The position numbers were made by a program, and so were the translations under genes. Under the pieces are notes generated by a model. The model worked only from the letters and a program-made list of their open reading frames with translations. It was not told the origin of the DNA and searched no databases. From CAMBDS01 sp964355675 (lineage in GTDB: Bacteria; Electryoneota; AABM5-125-24; Hatepunaeales; Hatepunaeaceae): DNA of 64,000 bases. The stretch is from the NCBI GenBank assembly GCA_964355675.1, contig CAYHEC010000010.1, positions 62,001-126,000 on the forward strand. Reading direction: 5' to 3'. Shown here in pieces: positions 36,662 to 46,272 of this stretch. Every line of letters begins with the position of its first letter. The first letter of the stretch is position 1.

Positions 36662-39418
36662 CTAACATCTGTGCTTCATTGTGAAGACGTTCTGCGGCAG
36701 GAAATCATCCCGTTTTGCTTGCTTCAACTTTTTTAACTTTTGCATGAGGGTATTCGTATCCTCGGAAGGAACAAGTTCATAACTTCTGGCTATCACCTCG
36801 AGCGCCGCCGTTACATCATTCGATTGTAAAAATTGTTCTGCCGCTAAAAGTAAGGCAGAAGCTTTGGCTTCTTTTTCAGGTAGAGTCTTCCACTGAATTT
36901 CCGGGAAAACATCCATCAGCGAATGAGCGCCTAACAATATTTTTAATACCCGAACCCGCGATGCTGTATCCAGTTGATTGCTTTCGGACCCAGGCTTGTC
37001 GTTGAGAATTTTGCAAATCGGAAACCCAATGTGTTTGATTTTCAACGATCCGATATTTTGCGCCCAGAACTTGTGATCGAATTGAAAAGTTCCTGTGTCT
37101 TCACCCCTCTTCAGTTCGCTAAGGCGACGTCTTCTTATCATCAAACCGGAGGACGGCAAGCAATCCCCTGATCTTAGTTTGGCGACGAGGAGCCTTTCAC
37201 GATTATACCAATCCTCGTACCTTTTAGCCGATTTGACTCGCATGTTTTCATCTACAAGCATAGAATCGCCGTACAGCACGTCGGCCGTGGGGATGATAGA
37301 ATGTGCCTTTACCAAATTGTCTATCGCGTGAGGAAGCAGAACGCTGTCTCGATCAAGCCAGACGAGAAATTCCCCCTTTACCTCCGAAGTACCTGATCGA
37401 AAAATTGTGTCGAAGGCATCTTCGGTTACACTCTGCACGCGGTTATCCAAAACATAGGCATCGCCCGATTGATCTACCAGAAAAACATCGAAGAAGGGAT
37501 AATTTTGTGACAGAACACTATGCAGAGATTGCTCAAATAATGCTGATTCACGATTCGCGAACAATACTACCGTAATGTGCGGAGTAGGATCGATCTCATC
37601 GATTGTCCCGGCAATAGGAGCTGAATCGAAGACGATCTGTTTAAATTGATTAATCTCGGAATCGAGATTGAAGCGCTCCTCGACGAAATTTCTATATTCA
37701 ATCGGTTGATGGTCATCTGAAAGAATCAGTTGGGCGGCCTCTTCAGGAGTGTCGAAGATATATTTGGTGTCGAACGACTCGCCTTGATTACCCAAATAAT
37801 TATGAATAATGGGCTTCAGCCCAAGAGCCATGCCTTCGATAATTTCAAAGTGGTTGTTTTCGACTATACTGGTCGAAAGGATAAAATCCTTGTCACTCAA
37901 CCACTCAATCATATTTTCGACCTGACCGTCGTAAGTAAAGTTCTGCTCGATTTTCAATTTCTTAATAACATCGATTATATAGCGATGCAGGGTTAAGTCT
38001 CTTATTCGACCGGCCATAAACAGATGATAGGACGGATCATTTTTCACAATCTGATTAAGTATCAAAGGCATTAGGGCTGGATTCATTTCACTATGGAAGT
38101 CGGACAAATAGGCAATTCGCTTTTCGCAACCCCTCTCGATCATATTAAATTCTCTTAAATCAATGCCGTACGGAATTACATGAACTTGAGTATTTTGATC
38201 GATGTTACCTTGCAGTAATTGTTCGAAAAGTGCCCTGATCGATTTGCTCACGAAAATGAGATGGTCGATATTTTGCCAGTTGATCTGGCTTGGGGCTGGG
38301 GAGAATACTTCGGTGTTATGGAGCCGGCAAATCATTTTGCACACTTTGGGCATTCTTGATGCCGGGATTACCGGGCCATTAGCCCATTCGAACCAGGAGA
38401 CGTCGCTCCATTTCATCTGTTCGTGAAGCGTTTGCAAGGACAAATCAGTCGATTCAATAACACGTACTTCACAGCCATCTAATCTCAATAAAGATGTGAA
38501 TTCATTGATATATTTAAAATTATTATTGTCACCTGCAAAAAAAGCAAATTTGAAGGAGCTTGAAGCTCGAAGCACAGATTTTGGCGCGGAATTAACAATG
38601 GAGCGTGGTTGGAGCGTGGTTTTTGAGTTTGGGTCAGCAGATTTTAGTTTTGAAATCTCGGCCTGTCTCGATTCAATATTCGGAAGTATAATTTTGGAAT
38701 ACTTTCCCTTAAAATGGTCATTTACCTTAACATACATATCGATATCAACTTCACATTGTCGAATTCGCGAAAGAGACGTCCACATACCCGCGGTGTGGAT
38801 TCGGTAATTTGCCATTATTTCATTAATATATCCGATTTTACCATGCTCTGCGTTCATAATGTGGAGCGGCCAGTCACCCATCAATGTGGTTAAATACCAT
38901 TCTGGAAAATCTTTTATTAATCCATTTCGGAACATTACCGAACATGTGGGGATGAAATTTCCGTGAAGAAGATCCTCAAGAGTTGAGATCGGTTTCTGGT
39001 TTCTTTGACAGTACTCCCAAGGCTGTTTACTGCCATCTTCGTAAAAACAGATGATGTTGTGAAATGAAATTGCTAATTCAGGATTTGCATCAAGCATATC
39101 CACTTGCTTCTGAAGCTTGTCCGGCGATATCCAGTAATCATCTCCCTCCAACATGGCGATATACTCGCCTTGGCATGAGGCGAGAACTGATAAAAAATTC
39201 TTCGATGCGCCGAGATTCTTCTGTCGTAAAATGGGTCTGATCTTTTCGGGATTCTTGATCGCCAATTCACGAATGATTTCCTGGGTTCGATCAGTCGAAC
39301 AGTCATCACCAATAACAATTTCGTAGTCGAAATCTGTTAGTTGGAAAAGAGCGCTCTTCACGGCCTGCGCGATAAACTTCTCATGATTGTAGGTTAGCAT
39401 GATGATGCTAACTTTCAT
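36662..39418 (-). CDS. Trifunctional glycosyltransferase: GT2 + GT4-like + GT2 with helical tail
   Basis: 918 residues. Domain 1 (about 1-220) is GT2: KVSIIMLTYNHEKFIAQAVK, YEIVIGDDCSTDRTQEII, YIAMLEGDDYWISPDKLQ. Domain 2 (about 285-590) is GT4-like: FAFFAGDNNNFKYINEFTSL, HLIFVSKSIRALFEQLLQG, VHVIPYGIDLREF, RIAYLSDFHSEMNPALMPLI, FILSTSIVENNHFEIIEGMA. Domain 3 (about 605-830) is a second GT2, somewhat divergent: HITVVLFANRESALFEQSLH, FDVFLVDQSGDAYVLD, FLVWLDRDSVLLPHAI. The C-terminal 80 residues are helical and TPR-like. Such fusions process several linkages of one repeat unit. Domain 3 has WLDRDS in place of a clean DxD, so its activity is uncertain. The operon continues downstream after a 264-bp gap. 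Confidence 0.9.
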   Translation of the reverse strand: MKVSIIMLTYNHEKFIAQAVKSALFQLTDFDYEIVIGDDCSTDRTQEIIRELAIKNPEKIRPILRQKNLGASKNFLSVLASCQGEYIAMLEGDDYWISPDKLQKQVDMLDANPELAISFHNIICFYEDGSKQPWEYCQRNQKPISTLEDLLHGNFIPTCSVMFRNGLIKDFPEWYLTTLMGDWPLHIMNAEHGKIGYINEIMANYRIHTAGMWTSLSRIRQCEVDIDMYVKVNDHFKGKYSKIILPNIESRQAEISKLKSADPNSKTTLQPRSIVNSAPKSVLRASSSFKFAFFAGDNNNFKYINEFTSLLRLDGCEVRVIESTDLSLQTLHEQMKWSDVSWFEWANGPVIPASRMPKVCKMICRLHNTEVFSPAPSQINWQNIDHLIFVSKSIRALFEQLLQGNIDQNTQVHVIPYGIDLREFNMIERGCEKRIAYLSDFHSEMNPALMPLILNQIVKNDPSYHLFMAGRIRDLTLHRYIIDVIKKLKIEQNFTYDGQVENMIEWLSDKDFILSTSIVENNHFEIIEGMALGLKPIIHNYLGNQGESFDTKYIFDTPEEAAQLILSDDHQPIEYRNFVEERFNLDSEINQFKQIVFDSAPIAGTIDEIDPTPHITVVLFANRESALFEQSLHSVLSQNYPFFDVFLVDQSGDAYVLDNRVQSVTEDAFDTIFRSGTSEVKGEFLVWLDRDSVLLPHAIDNLVKAHSIIPTADVLYGDSMLVDENMRVKSAKRYEDWYNRERLLVAKLRSGDCLPSSGLMIRRRRLSELKRGEDTGTFQFDHKFWAQNIGSLKIKHIGFPICKILNDKPGSESNQLDTASRVRVLKILLGAHSLMDVFPEIQWKTLPEKEAKASALLLAAEQFLQSNDVTAALEVIARSYELVPSEDTNTLMQKLKKLKQAKRDDFLPQNVFTMKHRC

Positions 39419-39615
39419 CTTATGTTCCTTGCGTTGATGGATAGGATGGACAGAGTAGTCCAGAGACCGAGCTTTAGCTTGGATTGAGCAAACCCAATGC
39501 CATAGGAATTAATGGAAAGATAGGTGGAGGAGTTGAAATTCGAGAGGCAGTTATTGCTGAAAGGGATTCCCAACAGAGACAAATGGGAAAATATTGCCGA
39601 TGTGTTTATACTATT

Positions 39616-39683
39616 GAGTCGGTTGAAAAACTCCCCGTCTTACCGAGTAAAATGTTCAACCTCCTGACTTTTTCAGCAGACTC
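39616..39683. mobile_element. 68-bp MITE-like element with terminal inverted repeats
   Basis: GAGTCGGTTGAAAAACTCC at the left and the reverse complement of GAGTCTGCTGAAAAAGTC at the right form imperfect terminal inverted repeats. The centre has no coding capacity. The end sequence matches the ends of the other dispersed repeats, suggesting that this is the shortest, simplest member of that family, moved by a transposase not encoded here. Target-site duplication was not convincingly seen. Confidence 0.6.
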
Positions 39684-39782
39684 ATAATGTCATTCTTCAA
39701 TTTAGATTGATACTGCATAGAGATCAATCCGCTGTATTGCGGCAGATTGTGTCTTAACCCAAAACAAAATGCTTATTGGCAC

Positions 39783-39804
39783 GAAGCGGTTTGACGACCG
39801 CTTC
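39783..39804. repeat. REP-like palindrome
   Basis: GAAGCGGT and ACCGCTTC form a perfect 8-bp stem around six bases. The surrounding CGAAGCGG.TTGA..ACCGCTTCGG.CT layout resembles the hairpin at 31486-31518. Confidence 0.5.
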
Positions 39805-39911
39805 GGCCTCTAAGCGAAATGGGCGTATAGAGAGATACATCTTGATGAGCCCAACCTACTGATATTCGTGGGCAGATATACATGAGTTTTTCTGAACAAC
39901 TCACGGCACGA

Positions 39912-40592
39912 TCAGCCATCGCTCATATGCCACCCCTTCTCCATGGCCTTCACAGCCTTCCCAGGGCAACCAACAACAGTCGTGTTAGGCTCCACTGGAT
40001 TGATTATGGTGCTACCAGCCCCAATGCGCGACCACTCGCCGATAGGGAGTTTCTCGAGTATATTTGCTCCTGTTCCGATGAATGCTCCCTCATTGATACT
40101 CACATTTCCCGAAATGTGACATCCAGGTGAGACGGTAACAAAATCCGCGATTGTTGAATCGTGCCCGATGGTACAGTCCAAATTGACATGAACATGCTTC
40201 CCGATCGTTATGTTCGTCGTGAGAATGCACCCGGCAGTGATGATACTTCCCTCACCAATTACCACGCGACGAGTCACTATCGCCCGCGGATGCACGATGG
40301 AGCAGTACTTTGCCCCAAGAGTCTCCAACCGCTTGATCATACGATATCTGAGGTCAGGTGTACCTATCGCGCACGTCAACTCAACCCTGTTGACGTTTTT
40401 GGCGATCCACCTTGTATCTCCGAGGATTGGCAGTCCATTTATCAGTGTTCCCGGCGTTCCATATTGTCCATCAACTATGAACCCGATGCACTCCACCGAA
40501 TTATCTCTCTCTTGGATGGCTTCGACAACATCAAGGACCTCGCGCGCGAAGCCGCCAGCGCCAATGATTGCAATTTGTTTTGGTTTGTTCGT
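39912..40592 (-). CDS. NeuD-family sugar O-/N-acyltransferase (left-handed beta-helix)
   Basis: About 226 residues. The N-terminal Rossmann-like part reads KQIAIIGAGGFAREVLDVVE, then ECIGFIVDGQYGTPGTLING; the hexapeptide helix follows (IVHPRAIVTRRVVIGEG, ITIGKHVHVNLDCTIGHDST, FVTVSPGCHISGNVSINEGA, FIGTGANILEKLPIGEWSRI), with the catalytic His in IGHDS. It transfers an acyl group from acetyl-CoA to a sugar, as in sialic acid or bacillosamine pathways. The GTG at 40496 would delete the nucleotide/sugar-binding start. The in-frame stretch back to the TAG near 40669 has no ATG, GTG or TTG. A single extra T near 40597 would connect it to the ATG at 40603, giving a normal start. The coordinate 40592 (an ACG) is nominal. 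Confidence 0.8.
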   Translation of the reverse strand, partial: TNKPKQIAIIGAGGFAREVLDVVEAIQERDNSVECIGFIVDGQYGTPGTLINGLPILGDTRWIAKNVNRVELTCAIGTPDLRYRMIKRLETLGAKYCSIVHPRAIVTRRVVIGEGSIITAGCILTTNITIGKHVHVNLDCTIGHDSTIADFVTVSPGCHISGNVSINEGAFIGTGANILEKLPIGEWSRIGAGSTIINPVEPNTTVVGCPGKAVKAMEKGWHMSDG

Positions 40593-41362
40593 TTTTAATC
40601 CATTTGTTTGGTAAACTTCGCAAGTCTGGCATGTTACGCTACATGCTGATTTCTCTGTCGCAAGGGAAAACTAAAACTCGTTTTTTCATATCAGTAATAA
40701 TTTGCCATTTAGGTTTTTATTTGCTACTGTCTCGAAGATTATTTTTCGCAAGCTGAATCTGTTGACAGCAAAATAAGATACACCTGTATTTAGAAAAATC
40801 GATTTATAATCAGGTTTTTCGATTTACGAAATTTATTTAGGGTCTGCTGAAAAAGTCTAGCGACATTCAGGGAGTTGCCCTCGTCTGCTATTCCAGCGTA
40901 CTTGACCAAACGGCTGACAAGGACATCCGAATGAACTCCATGTGCCGTCACGCGACAGCTTGGCCCGCCCAGCTATGCTGTGCGGGCTACTCGCCACGAT
41001 TTTTATCATTTGGAATTTGGGCAATAGCCCCTCTTAGTCTTGCAATAGCATTGCTGATTCACTATCCTTGACATTGGTGAGGATGAATATTATCTTTGCA
41101 GTTTATATGAAGGTTGCGTGATTCTTGGCGACCTGGCAGAATAAGCATCCCGCTTACTTTCGCAATTGCCGTAAAACAATCTCAGTTAAGACCTGCCAAG
41201 AATAGGGTACGGCTTAAATGTAAGAGGAGTTTCCCAACTTATGGAGTTGCAGAAGGAAAGTAGAAGCCTCGAATCGGTTGAAGCACATTAGGCGTGAGAA
41301 AGCCGTTCGGGTTGCCATATCTGAAAATCAAAGGAATCCTATTCGATGAGCATCGCATCTAT
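40593..41362. other. Intergenic region between divergent NeuD-like and SGNH genes, with repeat copy
   Basis: About 770 bases without a supported gene; its middle is taken up by a repeat copy at 40840-41031. The right part (41040-41290) contains no recognisable feature. A GTG at 41294, in frame with the SGNH gene, would extend that gene into this region. Confidence 0.5.
40840..41031. repeat. Dispersed intergenic repeat, long copy
   Basis: Begins GGGTCTGCTGAAAAAGTC (40840-40857) and ends TTTGGGCAATAGCCCC, whose reverse complement is similar to the start. The inner part includes GCCCGCCCAGCTATGCTGTG and CGGGCTAC, shared with the copies near 48500 and 54340. About 190 bp, no coding capacity. Confidence 0.6.
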
Positions 41363-42499
41363 ATGAGCGAATTTCTAACGAGTCTTCCACAAAAAGGGAG
41401 ATTCACTGTCCGACTGCTTCTCTTCTGCTTGCTTTTTCTACTGATCTCTGAGATGGGGATTCGTGTCTTTATCCCTACTTCAGATCCCCTCGCTTCAATC
41501 GCAGACAGTCACTATCTGATCAAACGCTATGATCCATCACAATACCACGAGGGAAGGTGGGTCTCAGGAAACCTTGCGCAGATCATTGGTCGATGGCGAG
41601 TCAACAACCTCGGCTACTTGTCTGAAATCGACTTTTCCCCCGATTCAATCCGCGTCAAACCGGCGATTGGGTTGATCGGTGATTCCCATGTCGAGGCGTT
41701 TCAAGTTGATTTTAACAGACAGATGTCAGCGTTCCTTCAGAGTGAATTCGGCGATTCAATTCTGGTTTATCGATATGGTAGATCGGGGTGGGCGTTTTCC
41801 CAATATCTCCACCAGACTCGCGTCGCGATGGCGGAAGTCTCATTAGATGCAATAATTTATCTTTGTGCTCCAGAAGATATTTGGAATAGCGATTATTCAA
41901 TAAATCACACACCATTTAATGTTCTGTTGAAGATAACCCCGACCGGAATTCAAGAAACCACGCCAGTGATCGAGCAGAGATCGACGCTTGAACTGAGATT
42001 AATGCATAGTGCTATTCTACGGTACTTGGTATGGAACCGCAAATTCGACTTCGCCACTGGGTTGCATAGAAAGTCGGTAAAACTGATCCAAAATTCGGCC
42101 CCCCCTACAAATCATTCAAGTTATGACGACGAACAGAAGATGCGCATGATTACCGACTACATCGTCGGATCACTTCGGCGAGAATTTCTCGGCACGCCGA
42201 TTCTGTTCGTTATTAAACCTGAAAATGATCGTGCTCCTGAAGAGGAGGCAATTCTCCGGATGATTGTGAGAGCGGCGGCTACGAATAACTGCGGGTACCT
42301 CGATTTGACAAGCGCTTTTAAGACTGCCAGTGAACAAGGCATTAAAGTTCGATTCGAAGGAGATTCTCATTTTACGGAGGCAGGGCATCAAGTTGCGGCA
42401 AAGGCGATCAAAGATTATCTCAGTTCATGGGAAGAATTCAGATCCAACTTCCGTCTCTCGCCAGACCCACTGTTTGATCGGCAAGAGTCTGCCCGATGA
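41363..42499 (+). CDS. SGNH-hydrolase-like membrane-anchored protein (AlgJ/AlgX-like role)
   Basis: 378 residues from the ATG at 41363. One N-terminal membrane helix (FTVRLLLFCLLFLLISEMGI), then a periplasmic SGNH-like domain: IGLIGDSHVEAFQVDFNRQ carries the GDSH nucleophile block, and FEGDSHFTEAGHQVAAKAI is the C-terminal DxxH block. The next gene (MBOAT) overlaps by four bases (ATGA), so both act together: MBOAT brings an acetyl group across the membrane and the SGNH protein places it on the exopolysaccharide, as in alginate AlgI/AlgJ/AlgX systems. An in-frame GTG at 41294 preceded by AGGC is an alternative start. Confidence 0.82.
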   Translation: MSEFLTSLPQKGRFTVRLLLFCLLFLLISEMGIRVFIPTSDPLASIADSHYLIKRYDPSQYHEGRWVSGNLAQIIGRWRVNNLGYLSEIDFSPDSIRVKPAIGLIGDSHVEAFQVDFNRQMSAFLQSEFGDSILVYRYGRSGWAFSQYLHQTRVAMAEVSLDAIIYLCAPEDIWNSDYSINHTPFNVLLKITPTGIQETTPVIEQRSTLELRLMHSAILRYLVWNRKFDFATGLHRKSVKLIQNSAPPTNHSSYDDEQKMRMITDYIVGSLRREFLGTPILFVIKPENDRAPEEEAILRMIVRAAATNNCGYLDLTSAFKTASEQGIKVRFEGDSHFTEAGHQVAAKAIKDYLSSWEEFRSNFRLSPDPLFDRQESAR

Positions 42500-43920
42500 A
42501 CTTCACATCCACAATATTCTATCTGTTTTTCCCATTGGTGTTGGCGGCTTATTATCTGATGGGAGTCGAAAAGCGTTTGCAGAACGGCATATTACTTATA
42601 GCGAGCGCAGTTTTCTATTGCTGGTTTGATTGGCGTATCTACGGATTGCTCATCGTGAGCGCTACGCTCGATTTTCTTATTGCGCGGATGATCTCCATAC
42701 AATCCAGTCAGACTCAAAAGCGTGGATGGTTTATTGTCAGCATATTGGTTAACTTGCTTCCTTTGATATTTCTAAAGTATGCAACACTTTTGTTAGGGTC
42801 TTTAACCAGCGTAGCAGTCGCCATCGGCTTCAAGGACGGTTACAGGCTTGCTCCATTGATGATACCTCTCGGGATCAGTTACTTCACCTTCGTGAAAATC
42901 AGCTACATGTCGGACATCTATCGAGGTAATCGTTCTCCTGAACGGAACTACCTTGATTTCATTGCCTTTATAACGTTCTTTCCAACCATCATTGCCGGCC
43001 CTATCGAACGATCCAAAACTCTACTCGATCAGTTGAAGGTGAAACGACTATTCGACGATCAAAGGATGAGAACCGGATTGCGAATGATTTTATGCGGGTT
43101 TTTCAAGAAGTTGGTGATTGCAGATAATCTGGAACCGGTTATAAGCCGGGTATTCGCAAATCCGGAAGCTTCGAGTGGAATCGAGTTGGCGATGGTTCTA
43201 TTTTTGTACTCAATCCAGATATATGCCGATTTTTCCGGGTACTCCGATATTGCGATTGGCATAGGCAGGCTTCTCGGCTTTCAGTTAACGCGTAACTTTG
43301 CCTTTCCCTACTTCTCAAGGAATATCGGTGAATTCTGGCGCCGCTGGCACATCTCCCTGTCGGGTTGGTTCCGTGATTACATTTTCTTTCCCCTCGGCGC
43401 AGGATACAAAGGAAAGACTCGATGGATTATAAACACGCTCATAACCTTCACTCTTTGTGGGCTTTGGCATGGCGCGAATTGGACATTTGCGGCGTGGGGA
43501 GCTTTGATGGGATTGTATTTCATTCCGCTCATCATTAAGGGTGAACCGGAAAAGCAGTCGCGTGTCGTCGCGAATGGGAGAATATTCCCATCGATAAAGG
43601 AATCGCTTCAGATGGGCGGAACATTCCTATTGGTGACGTTGGCATGGGTATTCTTCCGTGCAGACTCCCTACCAAAGGCATTGCAGTACTTAGGAATGAT
43701 GGTTACAAGGACGTGGAGCGTATTGCCGAACGATGCAGGCTTGATTTGGCTTGCCGGTGGGTTGATTCTCTTGGAATGGCTACAGCGAGCCCGCGAATAC
43801 CCGCTTGATATCCGGTTTCTGCCGGTTTTTGCAAGATGGGGAATTTATGTTGTTTTGCTTGCCATCATAATGATATTCGGCAACTTAGTTCAGAGTCGCT
43901 TTGTGTATGCGCAGTTTTGA
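42496..43920 (+). CDS. MBOAT-family membrane O-acyltransferase (AlgI-like)
   Basis: 474 residues, polytopic. It starts NFTSTIFYLFFPLVLAAYYL and carries the family core: LGISYFTFVKISYMSDIYRG, FITFFPTIIAGPIERSKTLL, YADFSGYSDIAIGIGRLLGF, EFWRRWHISLSGWFRDYIFF and the catalytic His in TLCGLWHGANWTFAAWG. About ten membrane segments. It transfers acetyl groups from the cytoplasm to an exported polysaccharide or to the SGNH partner encoded just upstream (ATGA overlap). Confidence 0.94.
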   Translation: MNFTSTIFYLFFPLVLAAYYLMGVEKRLQNGILLIASAVFYCWFDWRIYGLLIVSATLDFLIARMISIQSSQTQKRGWFIVSILVNLLPLIFLKYATLLLGSLTSVAVAIGFKDGYRLAPLMIPLGISYFTFVKISYMSDIYRGNRSPERNYLDFIAFITFFPTIIAGPIERSKTLLDQLKVKRLFDDQRMRTGLRMILCGFFKKLVIADNLEPVISRVFANPEASSGIELAMVLFLYSIQIYADFSGYSDIAIGIGRLLGFQLTRNFAFPYFSRNIGEFWRRWHISLSGWFRDYIFFPLGAGYKGKTRWIINTLITFTLCGLWHGANWTFAAWGALMGLYFIPLIIKGEPEKQSRVVANGRIFPSIKESLQMGGTFLLVTLAWVFFRADSLPKALQYLGMMVTRTWSVLPNDAGLIWLAGGLILLEWLQRAREYPLDIRFLPVFARWGIYVVLLAIIMIFGNLVQSRFVYAQF

Positions 43921-43939
43921 TTTAGTCACGAACGACATG

Positions 43940-44035
43940 GATGTGTGTGGCCGAACCTTCAGGCGACGTCCTCGCCCGCGCCTATATTGTGCTTGAATGC
44001 TCGGCGACGGGTGTATCAGTCTGGATACTCTTGAA
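43940..44035. repeat. Dispersed intergenic repeat, decayed copy
   Basis: CGACGTCCTCGCCCGCGCC, then TTGTGCTTGAATGCTCGGCG, matches the 36540-36640 copy with several substitutions. It lies between convergent genes (MBOAT ends at 43920, the type IX cargo gene at 44104). Confidence 0.5.
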
Positions 44036-44103
44036 ATTCTATCGAATTTTCAAAGAACACGGGAACACCTTGCGATTTGATTGCCTCATGGTAATTAAGA
44101 AAA

Positions 44104-46272
44104 TCACTTGATGATTACCCCTTTAGAAACGCAGACGGCTCCCGCTGACTCCAACCGCAAGTAGTAAATTCCCGCCGGAAGCCCGATTCCATCCCAGATC
44201 GTCGTATGCTCACCCGGCATCAGCCTCGCATTAATGATCTCCTCGATAAGTCTCCCATTCAAATCATGGACCGTCAGCCTGCTGGTTCCTTCGTTCGGCA
44301 ACGAGAATCTCAGCGTGGTGCTTGAATTAAACGGATTCGGGTAAGGCGCCATTAGTTCGAACTTGTCCACTTTCCCGCTTTCCGGTTTATTAACGCCATC
44401 AGGCGCGATTACGATCGCCCAGACTACAGTATCCAGTTCAGTGCTGTCAGTCAATACGACCAACATGTTTGCGATTCCTGTGTCTCCGAACTGAACTTCA
44501 ATGGCCGAGCTGTCGCCAGCGATCTGTTCCTCATTGAAAAACCATGTATAGTGTAGAGAGTCGGAATCCGGATTAAACGCGACAACGCTAAAATCAATCG
44601 AATGAAAAGGCCGTACATTGACTTCACGGGAAGACGGGAAAAAGCTCCGCACAACACCGCGCACGGCGATATCCCAGGTTACATCGTCATGGCTCTCGCC
44701 ACTAAGGGCTACAGCGTTGATTTTATAGCGCCCGATAACAGGGAAAGCGATGGCTTCCTGAAACTCCTGCCCCAGATCGATAAGCTCCTGTGTCTCAAGA
44801 TCGAGTTTTGACCATTGATAGTTGACAGAGTCCCGCCCATCTAATGCCCGAAGGCTGTCGATAGAAAACGTGACTTCGTTGCCTCGACGAACTGTTAAAT
44901 CGAGTACTTCGGGTGTTTGCGCAGCAATGTAGAAATCGGTGACCTCGACATGCCACACGACTTGATCGGAATCGCCACCGGAATAGGCGCGACCGGTGAT
45001 TATTTGGTCGTCCAGATTGTCAAACTGAACGGTAACAGTGCTATCGTTAGCAATTATCTCGTCATTCTGGAAAAAGGCATAAGAGATCGAATCGCCCCAT
45101 TGATTCACTGCATGAATCATGAACTGGAGAGTGTCTCCGATAAGAATGACCGGGTCAATGGTATTCGGCTGATTGACAACAATGGTCGGACCGATGATTT
45201 CTGGTTCGATTTCGACGATTAAAGCCGAGCAAACGCCGCTGATGTTAATTCCGCCGGCTGTTGCAATAGATCCATCATTATCGAATATGATACCCCGAAG
45301 ATCGACGCTGGCCGTTTCAAGATCCACGCGTCTTGTCCAACTAATTCGTCCAAAATCGTTCAGCCGGTACACGATACCAAACGTGCGATTCATACGAGTG
45401 CTAGTTCCAACGATCGCATATCCATCTTCATTGAAACGAGCCAATTGATACAGTACCGTCTCGTCGGCGCCGATAATATTTCGTGACCACTCCCAGTGCC
45501 CAATACTATTGATTTTCATAACATGGCTGTCTGTACCACACACAAAACCACTATCAGGTGAAGAAACCATCGTCTTGATTAAGCCATTGATTTGGCTGGT
45601 TGAATTCCAGATGACCATCCCATCCAAACTCAATTTTGCAACCCATGGGACTATATGATTATGAAGTTGATTGAATGTATAGCCTGCCAAAACGACACCT
45701 CCATCTGTTTCACGACCGGCGTAAAACTGTGAATACGGAGCATTAGGAATCCCTTCGAAAGACCGCTCCCAGACCAGATCGCCAGCTGAATTGGTTTGTA
45801 TCACATGACCGATAAAACCGGTAACCGTCGATGCGCATCCAATCAGTAAAAAATTGCCGTTTTTCAATTCAATGACCGCCCGGCAACCTCCCCCACAGAA
45901 CTCATTTCTCCAAATAACGTCACCGATTCCATTCGTTCGCATCGGTGTAAATGTCTCATTCGACCAGCCGCCAGCCAAGTATCCGCCATCATCAGTCTGG
46001 ATGATGCTTTCAATTTGGTTATCTCCATCGCCTTGATAAATTTCGGACCATTCCGACTGAAATTCAGCGTTGATTTTGTTTAACATCCAGTCATCCTGAT
46101 CGTCATGAACCAGGCCGCCGGCAATGTAGCCGCCATCGGTCGCTAAATAGATGTCATTGAATCTGGCAAACATGCCTTCGTCATATCTGTGCAGTCCAAC
46201 GATCCGCGGCTGTGCGAGAGCGCTACCCGCCAGACAAACCGCCAGTAATAATGTGATAAAGAATTGAGCCAC
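44104..46272 (-). CDS. Secreted type IX cargo protein with kelch/propeller-like DGGYIAGG repeats
   Basis: 722 residues. Signal peptide AQFFITLLLAVCLAGSALAQ. Residues about 20-370 contain repeats of the type TDGGYIAGGLVHDDQDDWML/KI, including DDGGYLAGGWSN, TDGGVVLAGYTF, PDSGFVCGTD, probably a beta-propeller. Three Ig-like stretches follow (about 370-625), each with a D.V.W.I/V.V ending. The C-terminal sorting domain begins MAPYPNPFNSSTTLRFSLPN and ends GVIIK. The protein would be exported and cleaved or anchored at the surface; its partner is unknown. Convergent with the MBOAT gene. Confidence 0.85.
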   Translation of the reverse strand: MAQFFITLLLAVCLAGSALAQPRIVGLHRYDEGMFARFNDIYLATDGGYIAGGLVHDDQDDWMLNKINAEFQSEWSEIYQGDGDNQIESIIQTDDGGYLAGGWSNETFTPMRTNGIGDVIWRNEFCGGGCRAVIELKNGNFLLIGCASTVTGFIGHVIQTNSAGDLVWERSFEGIPNAPYSQFYAGRETDGGVVLAGYTFNQLHNHIVPWVAKLSLDGMVIWNSTSQINGLIKTMVSSPDSGFVCGTDSHVMKINSIGHWEWSRNIIGADETVLYQLARFNEDGYAIVGTSTRMNRTFGIVYRLNDFGRISWTRRVDLETASVDLRGIIFDNDGSIATAGGINISGVCSALIVEIEPEIIGPTIVVNQPNTIDPVILIGDTLQFMIHAVNQWGDSISYAFFQNDEIIANDSTVTVQFDNLDDQIITGRAYSGGDSDQVVWHVEVTDFYIAAQTPEVLDLTVRRGNEVTFSIDSLRALDGRDSVNYQWSKLDLETQELIDLGQEFQEAIAFPVIGRYKINAVALSGESHDDVTWDIAVRGVVRSFFPSSREVNVRPFHSIDFSVVAFNPDSDSLHYTWFFNEEQIAGDSSAIEVQFGDTGIANMLVVLTDSTELDTVVWAIVIAPDGVNKPESGKVDKFELMAPYPNPFNSSTTLRFSLPNEGTSRLTVHDLNGRLIEEIINARLMPGEHTTIWDGIGLPAGIYYLRLESAGAVCVSKGVIIK

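Larger units (their letters stand above)
39419..39911. other. Intergenic region with two small palindromic repeats
   Basis: 493 bases with no supported gene. It contains a 68-bp inverted-repeat element (39616-39683) and a REP-like palindrome (39783-39804), each listed separately. The remainder shows nothing recognisable. Confidence 0.6.
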
